Positions 22,548 through 32,677 of a stretch of 64,000 nucleotides of DNA are shown piece by piece (within the stretch, counting starts at the first letter, position 1; the number at the start of each line of letters is the position of its first letter). The notes under the pieces were generated by a model that worked only from the letters and a program-made list of their open reading frames with translations, had not been told where the DNA came from and searched no databases. This stretch comes from Lasiosphaeris hirsuta (taxonomy: Eukaryota > Ascomycota > Sordariomycetes > Sordariales > Lasiosphaeriaceae): NCBI GenBank assembly GCA_030549175.1, contig JAUKUA010000007.1, forward strand, positions 3,348,001 through 3,412,000, in the 5' to 3' direction. The position numbers and the translations under genes were made by a program.

Positions 22548-25144
22548 TTATTTCATGACCAAGACGCCCGACTTCAGGATTTGCTGCGGCAAGATGTTCA
22601 TGCCCATGTCATTGCGCATCGTGATTCCCGGAGTCACTGCTAGTTTGACCCGATGCTGCTTGGCCTGCAGCACCAGCTCATCGGTGCTGCTGTTCAGTGC
22701 AGTGTGGGAATCCATCGAAAACTTGGCATATGTGTCGTTCCAAACATAGCTGAAGCTTAGCCGTGAGAGCCACAGCTTGGCCGACAACTCCCAAGCCATT
22801 TCGGTGATCGAAAAGAGATCGTAGAATGCATCTGTGCGACCATCCACCATCGGCGGGTTGGGAATGAGCGGTCCGATAACCTTGCGCAGTTTCTGATAGT
22901 GGTCGTTGACCTTGAACTGACGGAAAGCTGCCCATCTGTGGCCGTCCATCATGTTGGTTACAAGTGCGGCTCGCCTGTCGAGGAGCTTCTGGCGCTCGTG
23001 CGTCTTGTAGACTGTATATATTGCGGTTAGCCAAGATGCCTCGTTGGGAGTGTTCCTTCAAGTAATATCGCTTACTCTCATGTGTGTTGAGTAGGCGCTC
23101 AATCTCGATCATTTCATGATCTGTGGCCAAATCATAACCGAGCCAACCATCATAGGTGAAAATACTGCCGAGGATGTGCTGAAGAACAATGCGGTCCATA
23201 AAGAACGCACGGGAAGAATCCTCATTCAGGAGCATCGTGGCATGCATTGAGCCACTCTTGTGGTTATCAGGGAACAAAAGCTGGCACATGTAGTTCCACA
23301 GGGATTTGGAAGTAGCCTGAACGTGCTCCGATAGATCCCTGACATGGGACATTTCGGCGTAGCTCATGCAAACGCCAAGAGACATGGCAAACACGGCGTT
23401 GAACTCATCTCCCCAAAACATCACCGGGTTCGTAACACCTTTTGCAACAACCTCTTCGACGACCTGCGAGGTATGGGTAAGGCCACGAGGAAAGTAAATG
23501 GGGTTCATCCCGGCGTTGACTGAAGGCGGTGACCCAGCTTCGTAGCGCAGCTCAAGGCTTCCAGAGGTCCGATGGATTTGGTGAGCAGGTCGAGCGATCT
23601 CAAGTGACCGGGGCGCGGAGATGCCCTGCGTGACAGAGATAGGAGGTCTCCAGTTGGCGTGAGAATAGTGGCCACTGCTCACGACCGACGAAGGAGTCTT
23701 CCAACCACCGTGGAAAGTGCTGTGTGACGACTTGCTCATGAGTGATGCGGGTGCCGAAGGCTTCCGACCGCCTTGCACGTGGGTGCTGTGAACACTACCA
23801 TGAGCACTGTGAACACTACCGTGGGAACTGTGAACACCACCACTGTGAACACTCCCGTGAGCACCGCTGTGGATGCTGCCGTTGGCGCTGCCGATGGCGC
23901 TGCCGACGACACTGCCGGCAAGGGATGACGGAAATTTCCTAGTCGGGTGTTGAGATGGCCTGCCCGCCATGATCAGGCCAGGACGGGTCCAAACGCCCTG
24001 AGATCGGATATCGGGGCCATAGCTAAATGATCCCGACTCGGTTTGGGTGTAGTGGACATAGTCCAGAGGCATGGTTTGATGCTCAGGCAGTTTCTGGATC
24101 TGCATCCACATGTTCCGCTTGCCATCAACTTGTTCTCGAAGAAACTAGATATGCTGGTTAGCTGTCATGCTCACAAACGGTCAGCGCTTCCATTTCACAT
24201 CTCACCTGGATTGTGGCTAGGTTGTCAATTTGTTGTTGACGCATTGTGTCAACCATCGATTCAAAACCGCGGCGCGCTTCATGCTCGGCCTTGAGCTGGG
24301 CGTTCAGTTTGTGAATCTCCGACTGCATTCCGACGATAACTTGGTCCTGCTTCAAAAGTTCCTTCGAATGGCGGGCCATGGTTCGTTGTTCTTCAACCTG
24401 CAGGGTCTCGAAGAGCTGGGCAGCGGACTCGCCGAGGAGGTTTAGTCTGACCGCCGACTTGACAAGCTCGGAGACATCCACCACTATAGCCTGGTAGAAA
24501 GCCCTGGGGAGATATGTGGCCTTCTCGATTCCTTTGCGGATTCCCCAAGCCCGCACCAACATCTTGTGGGTTTGCTCACAGACCAACTAGGATGTATGTG
24601 GTTAGCACACAGATATGAGAGACCGATATTGGGCGGGTGCACTATTACTTACGTCCATGGGTTGGAAGGGGCTGGCCCTGTGCATGAGGTTGGGCTCATC
24701 CTCCTCAGCGCTCTCATCAGAAGATCCAGTGTAGGTAGCCAGGCTCTCAGAGGGCGACGGTGGGGGCCGAGGCAAAACAATGTTGTTCGGGTCGGAGCCT
24801 CCGTAGTCGTAGGCAGGGCCCACCGGGACTCTGAATTGGTATCGAGTAGGCTGAATTAACTGTGATCCGTGCAGTCCGTCGACTGGACTAATCGGCTTTG
24901 CCTTGGGAGTCTCTGTCGAGGATGATGAACGGACTAGAGAAAGAGCTGTGGAAGTGCCCTCAACGGGATTATCGGTTTTCTCAGGCTGTGCGGGCTGCTG
25001 ATTCTTCACGCCGCGACCCGGCAGCTGGGAAACAATGTGATCCGGGCAGATGCCGAGCGGGGCACCGCCGCCGGGGCCCGAGTCGGTGCTGGCGGAAGAT
25101 CTGGAGCTCTCCGCGCCGGGGCTCATGGCCAGAGCGCGAAACAT
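22548..25144 (-). CDS. Uncharacterised coiled-coil protein with HGSVHS repeats, 801 residues
   Basis: Exons 25144-24653, 24586-24206, 24144-23076 and 23011-22548 join in frame to 801 residues. The first 164 residues are Ser/Pro-rich and probably disordered, with an acidic patch (SSDESAEEDEPN). Residues about 215-305 are charged and heptad-like (QLFETLQVEEQRTMARHSK and on to FLREQVDGKRNMWMQIQ), fitting a coiled coil. Residues 367-413 hold short tandem units of the type GSVHSAH. The C-terminal half (from about NPVMFWGDEFNAVFAMSLGV) looks folded and well conserved, ending ILPQQILKSGVLVMK. I recognise no catalytic motif, signal peptide or membrane segment. It appears to be a Pezizomycotina-type hypothetical protein. 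The 5' side has a long upstream region with short GC-rich direct repeats. Confidence 0.8.
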
Positions 25145-27684
25145 CGCAACTCAAAACACTTGGCTTTGATTGTGTGCGTCAGGATCTGGTACAGAAGTAA
25201 CCTAGACGAGTTAGATTGATGGGAAAGCACGACGTTGGTCTCCAATTGATCGGAGAAGGATGGTATGGGAGTGGTGGAGATGAATTTTGAAGAGGAAGCA
25301 AGTAAGGGAGGAGACCTAAGTGAGGAAAGGCCACGAGGGGGACGCGAGGTCACGCGAGGTCACGCGAGGAATTGGCCTAGCGCGAGGAGGTTCCCAACAT
25401 AGAGGAGGAAGGTGTGAGAGGGAAGGTGCGAGACCGGGAGAGGTGCGAGGCCGGGAGAGGCGCGAGATGCGGACTGAAATGCAGTGGACCGGCCGACTAA
25501 CAGATCACACAAACCGCCCAGCCGCATCCATATCCTTGGGGACGGCAGGAGGAGACCGAATGAGGTAGAGGGACAAACCTTGTGTAAGATGCTGAAGACA
25601 ATTCAATTCTTTCGCTGCCTCGTGAGATCTGAGACGATTTGGTTCCCTTCTCTGAGAATGTGATGTCAGAGTGTGAAGGAAGAGGATCGAAGGAGAAGAA
25701 TAGCGAAGAGTAGAGGATGGTCCTGGTAGGAAGGAAGAGGGACACACCTTGAGTGGTTGAAAGGTACACGGCCTGCTTTCCGGAACTTTGGGACGGATAT
25801 CGAGGATGGTTTTTTTTTCTTCAGAAGAAGTGTGAAAGAATGGCGGCACTACGGCCGGCTGGCTATCTTGCACTTGCCTTTTCTAGGAAGATGTCAACTG
25901 TGAGGTTGTGTGCAGGAGAGAAAGGTCCGCTAGAATTACTAGCGACCTGATGGAAGACCAAGCTGCCCATTCACTCTGTGGCTAGTCCAGCAAACCCCAG
26001 ACCTACTTTCAGCGTAGTTCCCAAAGAAGCGTTGTTGATTTTGTCAATCAGTAGCCCGGCTTGAAGCCTCAGGTTTCCCGGGCCGGCAATTCCAAGCAGG
26101 GGCCCCCGGGGGGCCACCCGGGAACCCCCGGCACCCTTCCCGGCACCGTCACCGTCACCGTAATGATTGGCTGCCCTTAGGCCCTTCAAGTAAAAGACCA
26201 CACAGAAAGGCCCCCCTGATATAGCTGCGTCTGAGATATTTAACAAATTAACAAGGCATTTTCAAGACCAGCCTGATCGACTTTGACTATAATGTGCATG
26301 CTTTGTTGTGCTTCCCTTGACCAATTCGATCACGCGATCCTGGTTTTTTATCTTGGGTCTGATCTTGAGACCTTCTGGTTTCTTCGCCACCAGCTGTCTA
26401 TGGTTTGTCGTTTGGATGGGACTAGCCACCAGGAACGGTGCTTTGGGAGAGGACTGAAATCTCGAGCATACCACTTGGTTTTCCGCTCGCCATTCTCCTC
26501 TCGTCATACATCTTTGTTCCTAGGCACCTCCATCAAAGCCCCAACCTTCAACAAATACAAGGCGCGGGGTGGTAGACCGAAGTGAATGCACGCGACCACG
26601 AACATGGCCAGAAGCAGAGATATTTAAGGCGCAAGAAGAACCTTCAAGACCCTCTTGTATGCCACAACTTCATACAGAGGAGAACAATGCGACTTACCCT
26701 GAAGCTGACCATTGGTGATAAGCACTGCTATCGTGGCTGCAACTGCTTGGTTTACACAGACGGTTGAGAAGATGCCCAACAGGCGAAGCAAGATCCACTC
26801 ACTACATCCGCCCCATGAATTCGGGTAGGCTGGTTCATTCACTCATCCGTAAAAAGAAGGCTGGCATGGACGAGTGGTAGCATCCAGCACACTATTTGAG
26901 GGAAGCATGTAGAAAGAGTAGACTTTAACTAGGAATGGAGACATCTCGGAGAAAAAGAGTCTAGATCATCAGCCCAGGATCAGATGTAGGCAGATACCCC
27001 AGGCATAGGTTATAAGCCACTTATCCTCTCTGCAAAACAAGTCTGCGGTAGCAAGACATCACCGTTCTGCCTAGCCCAAATTAAGCTTCCATAGTCTAAG
27101 GGAAAACGAGCCGAGGGGCTCGTACCTTCATAGTATAGACGTTGGGCCTCAGCTTTCTCACACGAAGTTGAGCAAGTCACAAGAAAATTACAAGTCTATT
27201 CCGGGGTACTACCTGAAAGATGGGATTGGGGAAGGGCAAATCATCGCTCTAAACCAGCGCGAGGGTTCTCTACTATAGAGAACTTTGTCTGCCTAGGTAC
27301 AAAATCAGCATTACCAACGCCGAAAGAAAGACGATGATAGTGTCCACCCTTGCCGAAGGATGGTAGTGGAAATCGAAGATGGCGGTTCTGTGACGAGGGA
27401 TCAGTGGTTATCGACAGATCTATCAGACCTGGGGGTTTGTGGGCCTGGATTTTGTCTGCCAAAATATGTCGTCAACTTCCACGTGTCGACGGGACGACTC
27501 AACAAAATCGTCATGATGCGAAGGGCCAAGGCTTAGCCTGGCTGATATCGAAATTCACGCCTCATATCCTGTGAGATCGCCGAGGTGCTAAATGTACGTC
27601 AGCATTGCTGAATGGAAAAGGGGAGTGGGACAACTAACAATCTGGAATCCCTAGAGGAAATAGCAGGAGGGCGTGATTAGCGTC
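25145..27684. promoter_or_regulatory. 2.5-kb upstream region of the 801-residue gene
   Basis: Contains the promoter and 5' UTR of the gene starting at 25144 and the 3' flank of the splicing-factor gene ending at 27685. Two groups of short direct repeats lie at 25341-25370 and 25425-25468. A C/G-run palindromic patch sits at 26098-26136. No coding frame or RNA gene is supported. Confidence 0.45.
25341..25468. repeat. Short GC-rich direct repeats in the upstream region
   Basis: Three consecutive 10-bp units of the form (G/C)ACGCGAGG(T/A) occupy 25341-25370. A 17-bp unit, GGTGCGAGACCGGGAGA, is followed at once by GGTGCGAGGCCGGGAGA and a partial third copy at 25425-25468. They may be repeated protein-binding sites or simple slippage products. 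Confidence 0.6.
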
Positions 27685-29587
27685 TTAGATCGCTTTGGTG
27701 CGAGAGAACAAACTGCTGTAGACCGCATCGACAACAGGCGCAGCGCTAATCATCCGTCCACCAAAGTATCGACCATTGAGGCCCTTGATGGCGTTTTCTC
27801 CGCCTTGAACCTTGTCAAATTTCAGGTAAATGTCGCCCTGAGAATTGGGATCTAGAGAGATGTGAACGACGTGACCGTATTTATTCTCGGCCTCTTCGCG
27901 AACATCGTCTTCCAGCTCCTTGATCCAGTCCTCGCCTTCTTCCCTGTTGAGTGTTAGTAACTGCCATTTACATAGCGATACGATTGGAGAGAAATCGGGG
28001 AAGGACTAACTCTGTAGCGTCAAACATATTGTGTAAAACAACACAGCGACTCGCCATGTTCACGTTGACGGGGAGGGGCTTAGCCTCAGTCTTGGGTTTC
28101 AGGATCTGTCGCTCAGTAGGGCCAGTTGTGGGCTCGTCAGTTCTGGCCAGCTTCCTCATGAGGGCGTCACGACTATAATTGTTAAAGTTGACACCGGCGA
28201 CGTCAGTGTCATCCAAGGCACTCGCACCCGTGCCTTTCTCGTTGTCCCGGCCACCGGCACGATCAAAGTTAGAGGTCTGGGGACCCCGTCCACCAGCACC
28301 TGAGAAAGCGGATCCCTGGTACTGTTGGTTCTGGCCTTGGAATCTCTGCAAGAGATTGGCAGTCGACTCTGGGGTAAACTTATCGTTTCCGAGTCCTACG
28401 CGGATCGGACGACCGGCAAGGTCAAACCCATTCATTTTCTCAAGGGCCTCGCGGGCTTGGCCAGCGTCACGAAACCTAATATACCATCAGCACATAAAGC
28501 AACGGTGGAGGGTAAGGGGTGGGAGGTACTCACTGGACAAACCCGTAGCCGCGACTCCGTCCGTTGTCGTCTTTCTGGAGTTGAACGAACTCCAGCTCAC
28601 CAAACGGCTCGAAGACGTTCTGGAGATCTTGTTCCGTGATGCTGAAATGAATATTGCCTACGTAAAGACGGTGGAACGGAATGGAGTTGGGGTGGTGACC
28701 AGAAGATTCCGTGGTTCGGACTTGACGGTTCTTTTCCGCCTCAGTCGGCTGGACGATAACAGGAATACCTAGGAGCTTTTGACCAGTGAGCTGAAGCGCG
28801 GCAGTGACAGATTCTTCGTTCTTGAATTCAACGTAACCAACGCTGCATTCATGTTAGCCATTGGGTGCTGCTTCTGAGGGGAGGGGCTATCATACCCTTT
28901 GGATCGATTGCTGACACGGTCCTTCACGATCTGGGCCTCGGCGACTGGGCCGACCCTTTCAAAAAACTCCTTGAGCTCGCGGGTGCGGAGACGGGCGGCT
29001 AGCTGCTGAACGAAAACGGTGCGGCGATCACGCTCGTCCTCCGTCAGCTGTGGAGGTGTTGCATCTCGCGGTGTGCCGTGTCCGGCGGCGGCGGCGGCGG
29101 CGGCAGCGCGGTGGCCACGTTCATCGTCGCGGCGGCGATAGTTGCGATCTCGATGATCATCACGATCTCGACGCTCCTCACCGCGAGGCCTATAGTAGCG
29201 GTGGGGAGACCGAGAGCGAGAGCGACCTCCGCGAGCGCCTCCCCGGTAGTAGTCTCCATCTCCTCCTCTGTGACGGCGTGAGTGTCGGCCGGAATCACGA
29301 CTCCTGCTTCTGCGCCTACTCTTGTGACTCCCGGCCTCGCTACGGGGGGTTTCTCTACCGTTTTCGCTCGACGAGTTCCGAAGGCGACCACTGCTACGAT
29401 CCCGGTGTCTGCGCTCGCGATCCCGGCTGCCATCACGGCCGCGGTCTCGTTCTCGTTCACGATCGCGACTCAGTCGTCCGCTGTGGCTTCCATTTTGTGA
29501 CGAGTCGCCATTTGCAGTGGCCTTGGTTGTCCGTTCCTTGGAGGACGCAGTCAAGTCGAGAAGCGCCTCGACGTCCAAGCCTGACAT
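27685..29587 (-). CDS. rsd1: SR-type splicing factor, RBM39/CAPER-like (Rsd1), 574 residues
   Basis: Exons 29587-28896, 28842-28534, 28475-28011 and 27943-27685 give 574 residues. The N-terminal 180 residues are an Arg/Ser-rich domain (many RDRE, RSRSR and [11 protein letters not shown] stretches) with an Ala run (res. about 160). RRM1 starts near 188 ([12 protein letters not shown]1 KGVGYVEF), RRM2 near 289 ([13 protein letters not shown]1 RGYGFVQF), and a C-terminal UHM-like RRM spans about 470-574 ([16 protein letters not shown]). This order is that of human RBM39/CAPER and fission-yeast Rsd1, which bridge U2AF/SF3b-type factors at the 3' splice site in the nucleus. The length is close to the family norm. 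The three introns interrupt between or within RRM1 and RRM2, at RNP1 sites. Confidence 0.93.
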
Positions 29588-30380
29588 TTTTGCGATTTGT
29601 GCTAGCCTTCACTAGTTATAGAGTCAGCGTGTTGTTGCAATGCTGTTTCGGTCGGTCTCGAGAAGTCGCTGACAATGACCTGCGATGCGAGTCTGGCGTG
29701 CTAAAGCAAAAGCTGATGGATGGCAAAACTGGCAAATTGTGTTCAGCCCAAGCATTTGGGGGGCTGGCGCATCCACGTGACAGGGGCGCTTGAAGCTCCC
29801 CACTGGCCTTCACCGATTTATGCAGGTCATTGAGTAGGGGAAGAGGGTTTTCTGGGCTGGGTGGCCATGTGCCCAGGGCTAAGCGAAATAGCGCACGAGC
29901 CACCAAGCAAGGCGCTGAGGCTACGAGTCGCAGCCACGCAGCCCTGCGAGCTGCTTTGAATTCGAAGTCCAACAACGGAACCTAGCACAACGCTTAGATC
30001 GCTGCATTAGTTTGACTAACCACCTATCACGGATACCATAGCTGGCAGATATGCTCCAAGTGGTAGTATTCGACTCTTTTGTTATGTCACGAGGTCTCTT
30101 GTTCAATAATGAAAAGCCGAATTTATTAGGGGTATTCTGATGGACAATGCAATTAGAAGCCTCTACTGAGAGGAGTATGTTCCCGTCGTGCAACTCTTTA
30201 GACCAACCGCAGACGCCTGGTCGCCATGGCGGCAACGCAACCCTTTCCGCCGCATGATCATTACTCCCCATCCCGTATGTACGACGGCCAGTAGGCGCGA
30301 CATTACGCGCGCCTGTTCATTACAAATGATATATATGCCCGGAGCCCTCTGTCAAGGACTGTCAGCAACCGCAATGGTGT
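29588..30380. promoter_or_regulatory. Upstream region of the splicing-factor gene and 3' flank of SCS7
   Basis: About 0.8 kb between two minus-strand genes. No domain-bearing frame, repeat or RNA gene was recognised. Confidence 0.4.
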
Positions 30381-31557
30381 TCACCTAATCTTGGACGGTG
30401 GCGTAAGCTCGGTGCCGAAAACCTTGTCCCAGAATGGGCTCGTGACGCCAAACCCATTCTCGTAGTCGAGAAAGTGGTGCTGAAGATGGAGCTTCTTCAG
30501 TTGCTTGTACCACAGAGGGAGACTCTGGTGGTGGAGGAAGTAGTGGGTCAGGTCGTAGCAGATGTATCCGAAGATGCCGCCGCAATACACCGCCGTGGCA
30601 ACATGCCAATCCCAGTAGAAAACCGTGTGCGCCAGCTTCCAGAACGGCGTAGCCAAGGCAATAAATAGCGTCGGCGGCATGACGAGCCGGTACTTGTCCA
30701 TTGGCAAGTAATGGTGCACGCCATGGAGAAGGAAATGCGCAGTGAGTCCCACCCTGTTATCTGGCAGCCATCTGTGATCCAAGTGTTAGTTAAAGAGCTA
30801 CGATTCCATGTAGGTGATGAATAACATACTCATCGAGGTGAAACAGAAAACGGTGCAGGATGTACTCCAACAAGCTCCATATCGCAAGGCCAAAAAGCCA
30901 GTATTTAGCTACGCCTGTCCAGCTGGCAAATCCTGCGCTCGCGAGGTAGACACCGTATGACATGGGCGGCAACCAGACGACAGGAATCACCCACCAGGGC
31001 GTCTTGGATAGAGGCTCTAGGAAATTTCCAAATATGGGCGCCGACTCTCCACCCTTGTAGTGACGCGGCCGGTGAACCTGCTCCAGATAGAACTCTTTGG
31101 AGAAGCCGCCGAACCACACCTGCATAAGGAGCGGCCGGTTCAGGTCGAGGAATTTGTGGGTTTTGTAGTCATCGACAATGTCCGTCTCCTTGCTCAAATC
31201 CTCCTCGCGGGACATACCCGTCCGAGGGTGCGGCGTGATCCCGTCCCCATTGTCGACGGCACTCGACTGTACTTTGCCATTCGCCGCAGTTCCGTTTGTT
31301 GAAGCCAGAAACCCAACCAATGAGTCGTCGAGCACATCGTAGGCTGATTCTGAGTGGGTATGCGATGCTTCGTCCTTGAGGATGTCTGCGATATCTTTGC
31401 CGGCATAGTCGAGGACAAGCTCGGATCCGCCGGGATGCGAGTCAATGAAGTCGGTCACATCGTAGACATTCTTGCCGATGGTCACGAAACAAGACTTGGC
31501 CGAGTTGTGTGACTCTACCTCGGCGAGTGTAAAAGTTGGCAGCGTCCGGCCGGGCAT
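30381..31557 (-). CDS. scs7: Ceramide very-long-chain fatty acid 2-hydroxylase, 372 residues
   Basis: Exons 31557-30830 and 30771-30381 give 372 residues. The chosen ATG (MPGRTLPTFTLAEVESHN) begins a cytochrome b5 domain; the frame is open further upstream but without homology. Heme ligands fit His41 in HPGGSELVLDYAG and the His in ASHTHSES near 66-68. The C-terminal fatty-acid hydroxylase domain has the expected di-iron histidine clusters: HRFLFH, HGVHH, HYFLHH and HLQHH, among hydrophobic membrane segments (WWVIPVVWLPPM, WLFGLAIWSLLEYI). The b5-plus-hydroxylase fusion is that of yeast Scs7 and human FA2H, which act in the ER to 2-hydroxylate the acyl chain of ceramide. The gene is divergent from het-c across a 1.1-kb gap. 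Confidence 0.95.
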
Positions 31558-32677
31558 TGTCGTCTTCGGATGATGCGGCACGGCCTGTAGCGGGAATGGG
31601 AAACTCGGGTTGCAGCGAAATGGATGCGCCGGCGACAACAGCGGGGCGACCGGCACGATAGAGATGGGGCGAAAATGGAACAAGCTGCAAGTTTGCTGGC
31701 CAAAGGAGAGTCGGGGTGGAAGAAGATATATGTATGTATACAGGCGCGGTCAGGGCATTTCCTGGGGGAAAGGGCAAGCTGGCTTGCGGATTGGAGGTGG
31801 ATTTTTCGTCCCAAATTTTCAGGGGGTTCATTTGGCAGACGCGAAATCCGGATCCGCGTGGAAGCAGTCAGGAGAGAGTGGCGCCTCATTGGTGAAAAAG
31901 CGCCTGATCCTGACTGAGATCCATGGAGATCTGTGATGACTAACAGGCCGCACAGCGCACATGCTGGCTATAGCAATAGGTGCAATCTGCTGTCTAAGAT
32001 AACGACAATGCGGGGTTTCGCTGGGCTTGGCGACTGTTGCAAGTGCTTTGCAGGTGGTGGCATTTGGTGGCATTTGGTGGCATTTAGTGGCACCCACCGT
32101 CCTACACTTCCTACACTTATTGGCGGGGCAGCCGCCCCTCGCCGAGCTCGAAGCTCCCCTCGGGTTCGATTGCGAATCCTGATTTGGGGCATGTGGGCTT
32201 GTGTAGCACAGCGTCAAGCGCGGTCCGACGTTGAGTGCGGAGGGAAGATATAGGAGGCCCAATTTCACGTGCAAGCCAAGCGGGGACGAGATAGATGCCT
32301 TACTAGGTACTAGTGAAAGTGACGTGACGGTGTCGCCCGCGGCAGGACTGCATCATCGTTCTCCGTCTGACGTAAAAAAGGGCCTTGGTGAGTTCGCTTG
32401 GCGCTCTTTGAACAGGTTCAGCTCCTCCCGCTCCGGCAGAGGCCGCCCAGTTATCTTACTACGACTTCTTGCGACACCTACTGCCGCGCACTCGAGCTAT
32501 ACTGGCACCAGAGGCAACACTGGTTCATCTCCCAGACTCGCTCTTTATACAAAAGTGTGGTCCCGCATTTTTCGCAAATTCTCGAAGGATCCGCGATCAG
32601 CTAGTCAGGCGACAAGCAGACCGACCCTTGCGCCCAACGCTGGCCAACGCTGAAAGGCTTGTCTCACGGTTGTGATC
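31558..32677. promoter_or_regulatory. Divergent promoter region between scs7 and het-c
   Basis: 1.1 kb between outward-reading genes. It carries a 10-bp direct repeat, CATTTGGTGG, in three tandem copies with flanking partial copies at about 32056-32093. No coding frame is supported. Confidence 0.5.

Noticed and set aside
29050..29793. A 247-codon plus-strand frame
   Set aside because: Antisense shadow of the Arg/Ser-rich exon of the splicing factor; the minus-strand RRM protein is clearly the real gene.
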